Assembly: GCA_905250115.1 (NCBI GenBank)
Contig: CAJNOI010000180.1
Coordinates: forward strand, 83,689-147,688
Direction of reading: 5' to 3'
From: Adineta steineri
Taxonomy: Eukaryota; Rotifera; Eurotatoria; Adinetida; Adinetidae
Length of the DNA: 64,000 nt
Below are positions 34,990 to 52,600 of the stretch, in pieces. The notes under the pieces are model-generated. The model made no database searches, was not told the origin of the DNA, and worked only from the letters and a program-made list of their open reading frames with translations. The translations under genes were made by a program, and so were the position numbers. Position 1 is the first letter of the stretch; each line of letters starts with the position of its first letter.

Positions 34990-36131
34990 TTAATTAATTA
35001 CTTTATTTGTTCCATTTTTATTTTTAACTTTTTGAACTTCATAAGATTTTTTAGTTGAAGGTTTTTTATTATGAATTAATCTGAAATTAGACGAGAAAGA
35101 GATATTTAGTTTGATTTTTAAATCAAATTTTCGTTACTTTGGTGAATTTGACGATGAAAATATTTTTGAGCAATTATACAAACATCCATAATCAAACTAA
35201 ATAAACAAGAAATTTTAGATTAAAAGAAAGAAAAGAGAGAGAAAGAATTGATTTAACTGGATTAATATTTGATTTAAATTTTCCTGTGACTTGTTCATTA
35301 GTTGTTCTTCCTCTAATAATTAACATAAAATGAAAAGCAGTTAAACCACCAATTGGAATTGTTAATAATATAATAAATATAATTAATATTATTGATATAA
35401 TTGTATTTAAATTTGAAAGATTTTCATGATTTTTTAATAAATAATATATACAAAATGATATCACCACATACATATGAAATAATACACTTAATAAAAAACA
35501 TATAAAATACCGATAATTTCGACGACCTAAATAAATTCATCACTTTTTTATTATGAATTAACAATAAATACGTGGAAAAATGAAATTCTCCTTACCAACA
35601 CAATTATTTAACCAAGGACAATGATGATCAAATGTCTAAAAATCATAAATGAATTTTATTAAAACGACAGAAAAAGATAGAGAAAATCTTACATCAATAC
35701 AAAAGTCACATACAGAACAATGAGAACATCTTGGTGGACGATAAAAGCCACATGTTTGACACCATTTCATTCGACATTGTGTCCCATGAATTTCAACTAA
35801 AAGAAAACAAAAAGACGATTTATTTATTTTTGTATTGAAAGAAAAGTTCACCTGTTTTATGAAATGTTGTTTCTGAATCATCATTTTCATCAGGTGGAGC
35901 TCTACTATATCTTCCAGGATCCGTAAATGTTGCTAAGAAAAAATTTTCAATAACAAATAATAGAATAAGACCTTGAATAAGTGGAATATATTTCCATAAA
36001 TGATTTGTTATCCATGGACAAATAAATATAAAATAAATTGTTGATAACACAATTAATAAACTCCATGCAACAAAACAAGGAATACGACGTGAAATACCTC
36101 GAAGACATCGTCGACAACAATTATTTGACAT
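34990..36131 (-). CDS. DHHC-type protein S-palmitoyltransferase (ZDHHC5/8-like)
   Basis: Six exons (36131-35852, 35796-35693, 35635-35596, 35526-35258, 35196-35138, 35080-34990) give 280 residues with all phases closing. TM1-TM2 are at about 17-70, then the [13 protein letters not shown] (TDPG-type) motif. The cysteine-rich domain [21 protein letters not shown] is followed by the catalytic DHHC ([14 protein letters not shown], on a 40-nt exon). TM3-TM4 and [13 protein letters not shown] (the TTxE motif) come next. Motif details ([18 protein letters not shown]) match ZDHHC5/8 and their invertebrate relatives. The enzyme transfers palmitate from its own DHHC cysteine to substrate cysteines at membranes. 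The C-tail is very short compared with vertebrate ZDHHC5 and ends basic. Confidence 0.93.
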
Positions 36132-37061
36132 TTTTTAGATAAACCAAACGATTACAATTTACTTTTATTGTAGAAACGACCACAAAATTTTTTTTCTTCA
36201 ATAGACATTTCGAAATTCAATTCAACGATTATCCTCTATACAAATATATTATCATTCTCTTCTTTTTTTCAAATATTAGATGTCGCTATTTTATTTTATT
36301 TTCTTTTTTTTCATTTAAATTTCTTTTTAGAATAAATTTCTTTAATATTTCCAAAATAATTTCTTTTCTTTTTATTAATTCGAATTCAAAATAAACAAAT
36401 CAATTTAACTATTATTATTCAATCAATCAATAACAATAGAAGGACAAGGAGAGAGAGAGAGATTGTTTTCGTCATAATTATTCTTCATTAATTCGATATC
36501 CTTGATCAAGATCAATATTAAAAGTAAGATTTTTTTATTTAAATATTCCTAAGAAAATCAATCTAATTAAAAAGCTAAATTGTTGATTTATCTATGTCGA
36601 AAAGAGTTTCTCTTCTTTTTATTATAATAATATTTATGTTAGTGTTAGATTCTATATCTCTCATCACACCCATCCTCATTAATACAAATAAAATATTCTT
36701 ACATAATATTATCAAATTTCCTAACATATTTAGATAGAAGTAATCCATCTACTTGAAACTAAATATTTTACTTTTTTTCTTTCCAAATTCAAATCATTTA
36801 TTTGTTCAGTCTATTCCACAAGATAATTATTATTTTATAGAATTAGAAAAGAAAATCTAAGATTTTCACCAGAGATTATTCTTCTTATTTATTATTTTAA
36901 GAAGAAAAAAAAGAATTTTCGAATTATTTTGAATAATGAAATAGATTAGTTTAGATTGAATTATTTTCTAAAAATCTTTTTGTCTCACAGGTTTTATTTC
37001 TAAATAAAATAATAATAAATGCGGAAATTTTATCCTAGAGTTGTGTGTAATGCACAAAGTG

Positions 37062-37213
37062 TATATGGAATAACTCGACCGAGATCTTGATAAGACGGAA
37101 TTGTGTAGAAAATTTCATCAAAATCTGACCCTCCTTTCGAAAGTTATCCTGTATACGGGCGGACGGCCGAACCCACTGATCGATTGTAGAGTGTATTCAC
37201 TTTTTGCGTACAC
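37062..37213 (-). repeat. Dispersed repeat family R1, copy 4 (inverted)
   Basis: On the minus strand it shows the R1 order: TGTACGCAAAAAGTGAATAC head, CGATCAGTGGG, GGCCGTCCGCCCGTATAC, GATAACTTTCGAAAGGAGGG, and TCTCGGTCGAGTTATTCC. It is shorter than copies 1-2 and lies outside the transposon, so R1 spreads independently of it. Confidence 0.75.
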
Positions 37214-39722
37214 AGAAATGGTGAGTAGATTAAAGAAATAGAATATTTTATAGTACGAAAACGTGTTGATATGTGTTTGAAATAAACCCCCAGTGGAGAA
37301 TAGTAAAGGTATATTTACGTTCAATGTCTCAGTCAATGTAACAAAATTTATGTAGACGTTTTTTATTGTGTAATTGTAATTATATATATTGGTGAACACA
37401 TTGAATATGTCATCACCTACATACCATAACATTAACATCTATACATTCTTCTTCATATTCACACTCACACTCACATATTAATCAACATTTCATTTGCTCA
37501 AATTTTGGAAAAACGTTTTTTTTTCTCTTCTTATTTTGTATATGAAAAGAATTTATTTTATTCGAATATTTTATGATGAAGTCATATTGAAATGATTTGT
37601 ACTTTAAAAGATGCGAATAAAATAGTTGTTAATATTTGAAAATAAGAAAGAAAGTAAAGTTTATTTTAATTTGTAAAATGTGTCGTAAAATAACTAAATA
37701 TTTGTATTTGAACTTTAAAGATTTCGTTTAATTGATTTAAATATGCGTTGAATAGATTTCTTCTCTTTATTTTATTTCAAATACTTAAAAACCTTTCAAA
37801 TAATCCAAATCAATTTAATTCTTTTGTATTGTTTTTCATTTAAAAGATTTCTTCTTTTTAAAACAATACTCTCATCTCATCTAATAACAACATTATTTAT
37901 ATTTCAAATAGATTAATAAAACAATAGTTTGATGAAATTAAAATCTCGTCTTGTTAACTTTAAAGAAATAAAAAATAAAGATAAAGATAATCGATAATTT
38001 GATAATATTATTATTAAAATGTTAAATAAGTAATTTGAAATGTTTTGTAAGTTAGTTAATATATGTCTAGACATATGACATAAGAATAATTATTTGAAAA
38101 TATTCTTTTTTACTTTAAAAGATTTCAATCAATCTAATTTACATTAAACATTACTATGGTTTTAACATAATATAATCTTTTTCTTTTTCTTCTTTCCTTT
38201 CGAATTTATTTCGTGTGAGATTTGGTTTTTTTTCTCAATTATTTTCTTAATTGTTTTATTAGATTTGAAATAAAAATCTCATGATTTCGAAATCTATTTA
38301 ATAGATTTATTTTCAACATAATAAAAAACGAAATGATTTTGTTAAGTTTATCTTTTTTCAATAATTTAATTGTAAATAATAAAAGCATGAATAAGATTCA
38401 AATCTATGAATAATAAAAAATGGGGTGACGGGCAAACGTATAGGGCATATTCTATACTCTCGCAGTGTGTGTGTGTGTGTGTGTGAGTGATGTGCAAATA
38501 ATAGGCAATGAATAAGAGAGTAACGTACAGAAAGAGAAAGACATAGAGAAAAAGCAAAAAAGAAGAGGGAGACTGAGAGAGTGAGAGAGAGAGAGAGGGA
38601 CAGAGGGAGAAACACGACAGTTAAGTAAGATCGATTGATCGACAGAAAAAAAATCCTTATTCACTAAAAGAGTTCAACCAACGAACACAAGTTGTTACTC
38701 TTGACAAAATCACATCCACCTGTTGCATCTTATAATATCGTGTAAGGGTAAGATTAGGAATTTTATTCTATAAGATCAACATTTATTATTTCACCTGAAT
38801 AAATTTAACATTTTATTCAATACAAATCGACATTTACATTTTCTTTATTAAATATTATTTCTCTTTACTTCGTCTTTTATTTATTCGTAATAAATTAAAT
38901 AAAATCTTTTCATAGCCTTGAGAGAATAAAATCAAACAAGAATTACTTATTTTATTCAATTTTCAAATCAATCGAATCTTTTAAAAAAGAAAATAAATAA
39001 AAAAAACGAAAATTTATTCAAATGTTTTCTTTTTCTTTAGAATTGTTTTTAATATGAATTAGAAAAACAAATATTTTCAAAACAAAATTCGTTTAAATAA
39101 TAATTGTACTTTTTCGAAATTTACTTTTATTTAAGCATATATTCAAAAAATAGAAGTTCATTTTATCGATATTAATAGAATTTTCTTTTTCTTTTTTTAT
39201 TAAGATTAATTTAAGAAAAATTTAGGGAAAATCAGGAAATTATTTTTTCAAAATTGTAAAAAACAGATGAGTAAATAGTTAATATTGTAAAAGATTCTTA
39301 TTGTTAAAGGAAGAAAGAAAGAAAGAAAAAAGATATGTACAAGATGAGACGAGAAGAATGTGCGATGATAAAATCTGATTGGATGTTAAATATATGTTTA
39401 TAAAGGGTAAAACAACTGATGTTGTTTCAACCACACAACCACACAACTATAGTAAAAGTAGAACGAGAGAGAGAGAAAGAGAAAAAGAAATAATGGTTGC
39501 TAACATTTACATTCGAATGAAGAAAAAGAGACGAGATGAAAAAAAAAAAAGAAGAAGAAAAAGCCACAAATTGTTTCTCTCATCGGTCGTTCTCTTTCTT
39601 TCCATATCGACATTATTTACCTAGTCCAGTTTTTTTCCTTCTCTTCTTCTCTTCTTCTTCTTCTTCTTCTTCTTGTTCGTTTCTCTTTCATTATTGACGA
39701 GGGCGAAGAACAACTACTGAGA

Positions 39723-39728
39723 TATAAA
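39723..39728 (+). promoter_or_regulatory. TATA-like element of the intermediate filament gene
   Basis: TATAAA in the context GAGATATAAACTGGGG. It is followed by a leader with a likely GT-AG intron (39831-39905: CAG|GTATTC to TTTAG) that ends 9 nt before the start codon at 39915. Confidence 0.4.
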
Positions 39729-39914
39729 CTGGGGACAAGCACAAGCACGTTTGTTCTCATTACTTGTTCGCAATTTAGTAGTCAAACTATTGTCGACTAA
39801 CGAATTCTTTCTTTTTTATTTTCTAATCAGGTATTCAATTCTCTTTCTTTCTTTCTCGAAAAGAAAAGAAAATCTAATTTGTTATTTCTGAAATATTTAA
39901 TTTAGAAATAAAAA

Positions 39915-41763
39915 ATGACAAGTCGAACAATACGTCGTACAGTTGAACATGGTATTCGTCAAGTCTCAGATAATCATGGAAAAGGTGAAGCATTAGCATT
40001 AATGAGAGAACAACGTGATCATGAAAAACAAGAATTAATTCAATTAAATGATCGATTTTCAAGTTATCTTGATCGGGTTAAATATTTAGAACAAACAAAT
40101 AAACAATTACAAAATACATTAGATCAATTAAGATCAAAATGGGGTTTAGATTCTGATCGATTTAAATCTCAATATGAACCACAATTAAATGATTTAAGAA
40201 AAAAAATTGATTTAGCAACTGTTGAAAAAGCCAAAGCTGAAATACGTGCTAAACGTGGTGAATTTGATTTACTTTATTATAAAAAATTAGCTGATGATAT
40301 TAGTCAATGGACAAATCAAGATAAATCGAAAATTAATTCACTTCAATCAACACTTGAAGAAAATCAAAGAGAATTAGAACATCTTCAACGTTTAATGGGC
40401 GATTCAATGAGTGATATTGAAAAATATCGAAATGAAATGAAACATTTATATGAAGAAATCTCACGTTTATTAATTGAATTAGATCAAGAAACAATGGCTA
40501 GAATTAAAATTGAAAATGAAAAACAAACACTTGAAGAACAAATACCTTTTCTTTCAGCTATTCATGAACAAGAAATGAATGAATTAAGAAATTTATCTTC
40601 ACCGAATATTGGTATTGATCCAACTACTTTTTATAAAAATGAATTACAAAGAGCTATTAGAGAAATAAGAAATGATTTTGAAAATCTTTCACGTTCACAA
40701 CGAAGTGAATTAGAAGAATATTATCGAATAAAAACAGATGAAATTATTCAACAAGCACAAAAACAAAAACAACAACAAACTAATCAATTATCAAATCAAG
40801 AAAATTCAAATCAAATTAGAATCTCAATTAATGAAACGAAAAAAGAAATGTTTGATTTACAACAAGATTATAATAATTATTTACAATCAATGAGTGAATT
40901 AGAATCAAAACTTGAAACACTTAAACGAGGTTTGATCTTTCTTTTCTATCAAAATAAACAAAATAAACAAAATATTTTTCTTTCGTTTTTATCATAGAAA
41001 ATGGTGATGTTATTGATACACGAGAACGAGAAATCTTAGAACTTCGTTCTCGTTTAAATGATTTAATGGCTTCATATGATGAAATTGTCTCAAATAAATC
41101 TTCACTTGAATTTGAAATCAATACATATCGTCGTTTACTCGAATCAGAAGAAGCTCATGTAAAAAAAGTTGCATCAACAACAACAACATCTGGATCAATA
41201 TCAACACATATTCGTGAAACAACAACTCATGTATCAACAAATGTTCCACGAATTCAACCAGATATTCCTTCACCACCCATTCAAAAACCAATTCCACCTA
41301 TTCCAAATGAAAAAATTATTAATCAAACTGAAATGCAAGCCAAAACTACTTTTCAAAGATCTGCTAAAGGTTCGTCTTTAAGAAAAAATATTTTCTTTCT
41401 CTAATTTAAATTAAATTTAATTTAGGACCAATTAATATTGATGAATGCTCACCTGATGGTAAATTTATTCAATTGGCGAATACATCAAAAAATAAAGATA
41501 TCGATTTAACTGGTTGGCGTCTTTTAAGAAAAGTTGATAATTCACCTGAAATAACTTATTCACTTCCATCAGGTTTTAAATTATCATCAGGAAAATATGT
41601 TAAAATTCATGCACGAGGACAAGGAAAAGAAAGATCGCCTTATGATCTTGTTTTACCAACACATGATTCATGGGGTGTTGGTGTTAGTGTTGTTACACGT
41701 CTTTTAAATGAACAAAATGAAGAAAAAGCAACACATATACAAAAAACTGTTTATGCTTCATAA
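39915..41763 (+). CDS. Intermediate filament protein with lamin-tail domain (invertebrate cytoplasmic type)
   Basis: Three exons (39915-40929, 40998-41369, 41426-41763) give 574 residues. The head is short. The rod starts with the helix-initiation motif LNDRFSSYLDRVKYLEQTN (about 43-61) and ends with the helix-termination motif LEFEINTYRRLLESEE. The heptad pattern runs through the long coil 1B and coil 2. After a Thr/Pro-rich linker comes a lamin-tail (Ig-like) domain: FIQLANTSKNKDIDLTGWRL, then SLPSGFKLSSGKYVKIHARG and DSWGVG. I see no CaaX box or nuclear localisation signal, and the protein ends in VYAS. This suits the cytoplasmic IF proteins of protostomes, which keep lamin features. Such filaments support epithelial cells. 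Confidence 0.93.
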
Positions 41764-43710
41764 TTATTCATTTCTCAATTTAGAAACATTTATTATTATT
41801 ATCTCTCTCCTTTTTCTTCTTCTTCTTCTTCTTCTTCTTCTTCTTCTTTTCCTTGTCTTGTCTTCTTTTTTTTGTTTTTGTCATTCAAGTGTGTTTCTTC
41901 TTTATAAAACAGCTTCAATCGAAAATAAATTTAAGTTAGCTTAACAATTACATTTTTAATTAAATTACATCCCTTTTCTCTTTCTTTTTCATTTCATTCT
42001 ATACAAATTATAGAAACAACAAAATGTAAAGATTAAAATAATTGTTTAAAATAAAAAAAAAAACGAATGTTAAAAATAGTTATGTGATATGATTATAAAA
42101 CAAAAAGGAGAAAAAGAAAAAGAAAAAGTATTGATTATCTATTCATATCAATCATAGATATTATATTAAATGAATGAATGAATGAACACTTTTTTCAATT
42201 ATATTTTCTCACATATGATTTATAATGGTTATCACATACAATTCGAATACGGTATGTTTACGCTCATATTCAAATCATATACATACACACACACTCCATT
42301 TTATTAGAAACCGGACACAATAGATTTAAACATCTCATTCATGCCGTATCATATAGACTTTCTTTACGCATTGAATCACATTCATAACTACACCCCCTTT
42401 TCTCTCCCTATGTGTAATCAAATATTTTTACATCATCAATTTTCTTTTAACTTAAACAAATATTTCTTTGAGAATTTTGAATAAATGATAAATATTATTT
42501 TGATGTTTGTTAAAAGTAAAAATCCGATATGAATATTGATTGAATTTGTTCAAATATTTATCATATCACTGGATCTTATCAATAGAGAGAAAATATTCTT
42601 TGAAAGACTTTTCATCATATAATATCACACATTATTAACTTACATATTTAATACAAATAAATATCTTACCATTTAATCGATCAATTACGTCATATATCCT
42701 AAGATAATCATTAACAGAAAACTACAATTAACACTTTATTCTCATCTAAAAGTTTTGCGAATAAGTTTACGAATTTTGTTTTCATTCACGAAAAACTGAT
42801 AAGTTATGAGATTGTTAATATTGTTCTTTAAGTCTAATTAAACGATGTAGGAAATGAAGATAGTATTATTATTGAAGAATAATTTCAATAGTTTTGATTA
42901 CACATGGCGACATAGACAGTGAATATATTATTTGTATCAATTAAAAATATGAAAGATGTTGAAGAAGAATCAGATAAATATTCATTGTTTATTAAATAAA
43001 TGCATTTGACGGTAAAAGTATGTTTACTCTCATCATTATTGTCATTGATGTCTAGTATTTTTGTTTTTGTGACCTTTATATTATTGTCAAATAAAACTAA
43101 CTGTTGTTGTATACTTTTATTTCATTAACATATATTAATATTCAATTGATGATTGTAGAAGATATATTAAATACTTCTCTCTTTTATTTTTCTACGTAGA
43201 CCTATGGGAAAAGCTTTGATATTATTGAGTTGCCATACGTTTATTTGAATATATGAATGATTAGAAAGAAAAACGAGGTTGTTAAAATTGTGAAATTAAT
43301 GATGAGGTATAACGATGAAATGAAATTTGTGATGATCATAAATGATGCATAAAAATAAAATAAAATAGTTCTTCTAATTCCTAGTTGAGTAAATATTTAT
43401 GAATTGATTGTTTCTAGTCACGCAAACTTTAAATATAATATCGATTAAATCAATCTTCACTGATACATTACAAACAATAATTGTTCAATTTGAAAATATT
43501 AAAAAATCGAAAAAGCTAATTTGAATAAAATATTTATTTAAAAGATAGTCTCGATTATCACCAACACAAAAGAAAAACAATATAAACATTTAACGAACAA
43601 TACAATAATTAATAATTTCTTTATTTTTTTTTTTAATGCCAATATTTGTTTTATTCCCTTTATTTGTTAGATTTCATAATAAATAGAGATAGAAATAAAT
43701 AAATGAAAAT
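41764..43710. other. Intergenic between convergent genes
   Basis: 3' side of the intermediate filament gene, with a CTT run at 41815-41850, and 3' side of JNK. AT-rich with no gene recognised. Confidence 0.6.
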
Positions 43711-48011
<4,301 letters not shown>

Positions 48012-48126
48012 ATTCTTTTTTTTTTGTAAATAAAATGATGTTTAATACAAGATATACAAATAAAGAAGAAAAAGAAAAAGAAAAAAAAGAAAAAGAAAAA
48101 AAAAAGAAAAAGAAGAAAAAGAAATG

Positions 48127-49167
48127 TCACTGTTTAATTGAAGATTCATATTGAATTAATTTCATTTTAAGTTTTTGATTTTCTCTTTTTAAATCTTCAA
48201 GTTGTTTCTTTAATAAATCACTTTCTCTTTCTAAAAAATCAGCTCTTAATGCAATTTGATTTTCTTTCATTCGTCGTGCATCTCTCGATCGTTTTGCAGC
48301 TAAATTATTTTTTCTTCGTCGCGCCCAATATTTTTCATCTTTTAATTCATCTGGAACAAACTGCTAAAAAGTAAAGTTAAATCAAACAAAATTAAAATTG
48401 GTTTTCGTTGCAAAACAAACTTTAGATTGATGTTGAGCCTTTCGAGATTTTTTCGATTGTTTTATATGTCCATTTTTTGATGAAACTTCATCTTGAGAAT
48501 ATTTTCGTGATGAACTTGATGATTGACGACCTACAGATAAAATAAACGATGGAATGAAATAAGAAAATGAATTTTTCAAAATACTAATAGAATCATCAGC
48601 AGGTGATTTAGCTGGTGCTGCTTGCATAGGTGAATGAAGAATAAGTGTATCTTGATTTTGATTTGGTGAATTTGATGTTGTTTGTTCAACATGTTCAAAA
48701 TGATTTGAAAATGATTCAATATCATTTAAATTTAAATTATTTTCACAAAGAAATTCATCAATATCAATATTTTCAACTTTAAAATTTCCATTTGTTGTTT
48801 TTTCATTATGTAATGTTGATGTTGATGTTGTTCCATTATTATTTCCATTTCCATTTCCATTACCATTTGCACTGTATAATTGATCTTTATCCCATAAATT
48901 TGGACCAAGAAATGCTGAAGAATTCCATGCAACTTTTGAAGCTAATTCATTTGATAAAAGTTGTTTATCCGATTTTACTAAATGAAAAAAAAAAAAAAAG
49001 ATTTTATTTTTTAAATTCTCTAGAAAAATCGTACAATGATTATCATCGTCTAAAATAGGAAAATTATTAAATAAAAGATCAGCCAATTCAGTATTTTCTA
49101 ATAAACATTTTAATGTTGATGTTGGATATGTTCCTGTTGTTGATGATGATGAAGAATTTTCAAACAT
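48127..49167 (-). CDS. PAR-type bZIP transcription factor (HLF/TEF/Pdp1-like)
   Basis: Four exons (49167-49035, 48977-48585, 48530-48421, 48363-48127) give 290 residues. The last exon is the b[23 protein letters not shown] and [15 protein letters not shown], then a leucine zipper ([13 protein letters not shown]...). The proline-and-acidic-rich region is marked by [11 protein letters not shown] (about residue 69), the PAR hallmark. An Asn/Gly run and Ser-rich linkers lie between. Two of the introns (57 and 54 nt) keep the frame open if retained. PAR-bZIPs bind TTAYGTAA-type sites and act in circadian and metabolic control. A second possible first exon lies upstream at 49403-49655. Confidence 0.9.
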
Positions 49168-49402
49168 TTTTTCTCTTTTATTTTATTATCTACTTTTTAT
49201 TAAAATGACTAAAAACGACGCAAATAAATATTCTTCTTCTTCTACGTCGTCGTCTTGTTTTTTTTCTTTCTTTCTAAGAGCACAGAGTATAACGACGTTA
49301 CACAAAAGAACGAGAAAGAAAATCTATTTTTGTCCTTAATAAACTCGTTCTTAAACAACAAAATCAAATACCTTTCCTTAAAGGATAGAATAGACAACTT
49401 AC

Positions 49403-49655
49403 ATTCAACATTATTTATTTGTTGTTGTTGTTGTTGGGCTTGGGCTTGTGCTTGTTGTTGTTGTTGTTGTTGATAGGGAGGATAATGTTGATTTCTTTGT
49501 TGATGTGAATGAATTGATGAATAATTTGAATGTTGAGAATAAAAAGGTACTTGTTGATGATGAATTGAATTTCCATAGATTTGTTGAACTTGTTTTATTC
49601 CAACATTATTTCCAACATATGTTGAACCTACAAATCCATAATGCGGATGCATCAT
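49403..49655 (-). CDS. Alternative first exon of the PAR-bZIP gene (Gln-rich)
   Basis: Starts at ATGATG (49655 or 49652) and encodes MMHPHYGFVGSTYVGNNVG, then a His/Ser/Tyr-rich segment and a long Gln/Ala run ending INNVE. It ends at a strong donor (GAAT|GTAAGTTG) in phase 1, 253 nt after the start. It cannot splice in frame before the ATG at 49167, where stop codons lie in the way. It fits exactly onto the next acceptor at 48977, which exon 49167-49035 also uses in phase 1. I therefore read it as an alternative promoter and first exon giving a Gln-rich N-terminus, as known for other PAR-bZIP genes. A separate gene is less likely. Confidence 0.6.
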
Positions 49656-52600
49656 TATATACAACTACGTTCAACGACGCAGTTACGTATTATTTTCGTA
49701 ATGTTGTTGTTGGACGAGCATCGTTCACTGCCCTCGACGAGAGAGAGAGAGACATAGAGAGAGAGAGAAAAATGGAGAAAAAGAAGTTGGTGTTCCCTTA
49801 GCTGCAACAATTGTACCCGTTGCGATGGCCGATATAACGTCCATCGGTCGCGCTTTTTTCTCTTTTCTTTGAGTTCGACCGCTGCTCGAAGAAGAAAAAG
49901 AGAAAAAAAACCGCAAGAAGAATTATGAAATGTTTATGAACGATTCTCTCTCTCTGACGTGAAAAGAAGGTTTGTTAAATATAGTATATATGTTGCCCGT
50001 TTGTTGACCTATGTTTCTTTCTTCTCTCTTTTCTAAAATATGTTGCGTCGTCATCCGTCGTCGTTGTTGTGTGTGTAATGTCCACAATTATTATCGAACT
50101 CGACATAGACCGACCACTCTTATGGCTCGTCACTTTTTTTTATTCTACCAATAGACTTTTATTCTGATCAGAACAATTCTTTTTTTTCTTTCTTTCTTTA
50201 CATATATACATATACATATATATATACTTAGATGTATATAGAAGAATATTTTGCAATATGACCTATATACATTGAACAAGAACATTTTTATTTTATATAA
50301 TAAATATCAATGAAAAAAAAGAAAATAAAATTCTTTTCAAAAACTTGATTTTCAATAAAAGATCTTGATCAACTCTAGAGAAAACATTAAAAATTTGATT
50401 TGTTCTATGAAAAACGATTTTCTCAATTTAATATAAAAACAAACAAGAAAATATTCTTTTCTTTTTATCATATCAAAAGTTATTTACAAATAAACTATAT
50501 CGATGAAAAGATGCACAGACATAAAATATATTTATTAGAAGTTTACTAATGTGTGATAACTCTTATATAAATAATTAAGAAATAACAAAACTTTTGCTTA
50601 GTTTATCAAAGATCTCATCACTTTCATCCAACGTCATTTATGTAGAGAAAGTTAAGAAAAAGTAAATCGTGATAGGATGTTCTTATATAGAATTAAAATA
50701 AAAATTTCTATATTAATCTTTACTAATATTAATGGATGGACATCTCACTATTTTCCATATTTCTTGTTTAGAATTCGATAAAGAAAAAAAATTATTTTAC
50801 ATATAGATTTCTTGTGAAATTCTCTACCAATACAAATAGTATTATTATTATCTGAAAGAATCTACATCAGTTTATGATATGCAATACAATATTTTTTTGT
50901 TCAACAAGTACAACTTTTAAAAACAATTGTCTATCGAATTTGTTTTTTTAATTGCATGTTTTAATTATTGAAGCAATGCTGCTTTTCATGTTACTCTATA
51001 CCATTGTTCTGTTCAATAATGATTACATAGTCTAACTTCATTTTATTGAAAATGCAACATTAACCATTTATTCAATGTATCTAGCATAGTCGATTGTGCT
51101 ACTTTCAAAGATTATTAATATGAAATCCTGTTTTGAACAAACACTTAATCAGATCATAACTTCTTAAGGAAATGTCTGTTTTTGCTTTAGATCGATCCAC
51201 AGTCCACAAACCGGTCATATTGATAGTTGTAGATTCCATCAATGTAAAATATATTTTCGTTCGAAAACTTTCCTATTTTTGTTATATAAAGCAAAAATTT
51301 AACAAATTAATATTATATTTGTGCCAAATGGCTCAACTACATTCCATTTTAACTCGCAAGTTTAATAGTAAAACCTGTACCATTATTCAAAATCAGTTCT
51401 ACTGTCTTTTGATAATACTTATTATTTTTTGGTGAAATAAACTATAATACAATTTGAGAATGTTATTTTTCTTCAAGTTAATCAATAAAAATATTCAATG
51501 CAGTATATCAGTTTTGTGGGTCAGAGTGTAAAAAACTTGCTCTATGCTTATCTCCTGATTCATTCTTCGAGGAAGTCAAAAGCTTTTCAGAACAAAATAA
51601 TGCCACATAATAAACAAACGAAATCAACAAAAAAAGACTAAAAGATAGGTAATCTATGATAAATTAATTTTTTGAGTATACAGATACTGTATGTTATCTC
51701 ACTTCCAAGATTTTCAAGCTAATAATGTAACTGAACATTATTTTACATACGAATCTCTGTTATTATTGTTTTTTCTCTATATAATATTGAAATTTTCTAC
51801 GGTTTATATTATAAAATTGTGGACAAATTTATCCTTAGTATTATATGAAAATTTTGCTTTTAATCATCATTGAATGATAAAATACTGAAAAATATTTGTT
51901 TCAAGTGAAAATAGTTAATGCGTTCGCTTTAAAGAAATGTATAGAAAGTGAAAAAGAATAATTTTTAATATTCTACAACTTATTTATCAACTACTTTTTT
52001 CAATATGAAATTACATTTAATTTTATGTTTTTTTCCGAGATATGAAAATAAAAATTGTAACATATAAATAACTTGACTTCTCTATTTTTTTCAACAAATG
52101 AAATTTAATATTTCTAACTAGAGATATATATGTATTTATTTTGTATACTTTTGTGATTTATGTTTTGTTTAGTGAAGTTGTACTCGATCTATTTTATTCA
52201 TAAAAATATTCAATTTCAAAGAGTGTTTTTTTGAGTAAAGATCGAATTGTAATTAGTATTTTTTCCATGAGTTGTTTTCATTTTCAGATAATAATCAATC
52301 AATGATTTCTATGTGTCGATATTTACACATTTCATTAATATTGAAGAGTTTCTCACGTATATATGTTTTATTTTCTTTTGATCTAGGAGAAATTGTAAAC
52401 AAATAATAATTTCTAATTACTTGAACACATTTGATTAATGTCAATACAATATCTAAAAAAAAACTTCTTATTCTTTCCTTTTTATTTATTAATTCCATCG
52501 AATATTTTTAGTGAACATAGCAAAGTAAAAAATGTTCTTTAGAAATTGTTGTTTTATCTGTTTGCTTAGGTATTTTTTCAATATGATAAAAATTTAAATT

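Larger units (their letters stand above)
36132..39830. other. Long intergenic region with one R1 copy and simple repeats
   Basis: Includes an inverted R1 copy at 37062-37213, a (GT)n run at 38465-38488 followed by a GA-rich tract to about 38610, and CTT-rich sequence near 39640-39675. Open frames at 38358-38664 and 39379-39624 come from these simple repeats. No gene was recognised. Confidence 0.55.

Noticed and set aside
38358..38664. Three overlapping minus-strand frames rich in Ser/Leu and Thr-His
   Set aside because: They are translations of (GT)n and GA-rich simple repeats in three frames. No gene-like composition.
39379..39624. 81-residue + strand frame upstream of the intermediate filament gene
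   Set aside because: Lys/Arg/Glu-rich product of purine tracts, with no homology pattern. The region looks like promoter and leader sequence.
49448..49801. 117-residue + strand frame opposite the Gln-rich exon
   Set aside because: It is the antisense of a CAG/CAA-rich exon (poly-Val shadow) running into GA repeats.
51172..51435. 87-residue frame beginning MSVFALDRSTVHKPV
   Set aside because: Slightly less AT-rich at its start, but no recognisable family, no exon partners and no continuation. Too weak to call.
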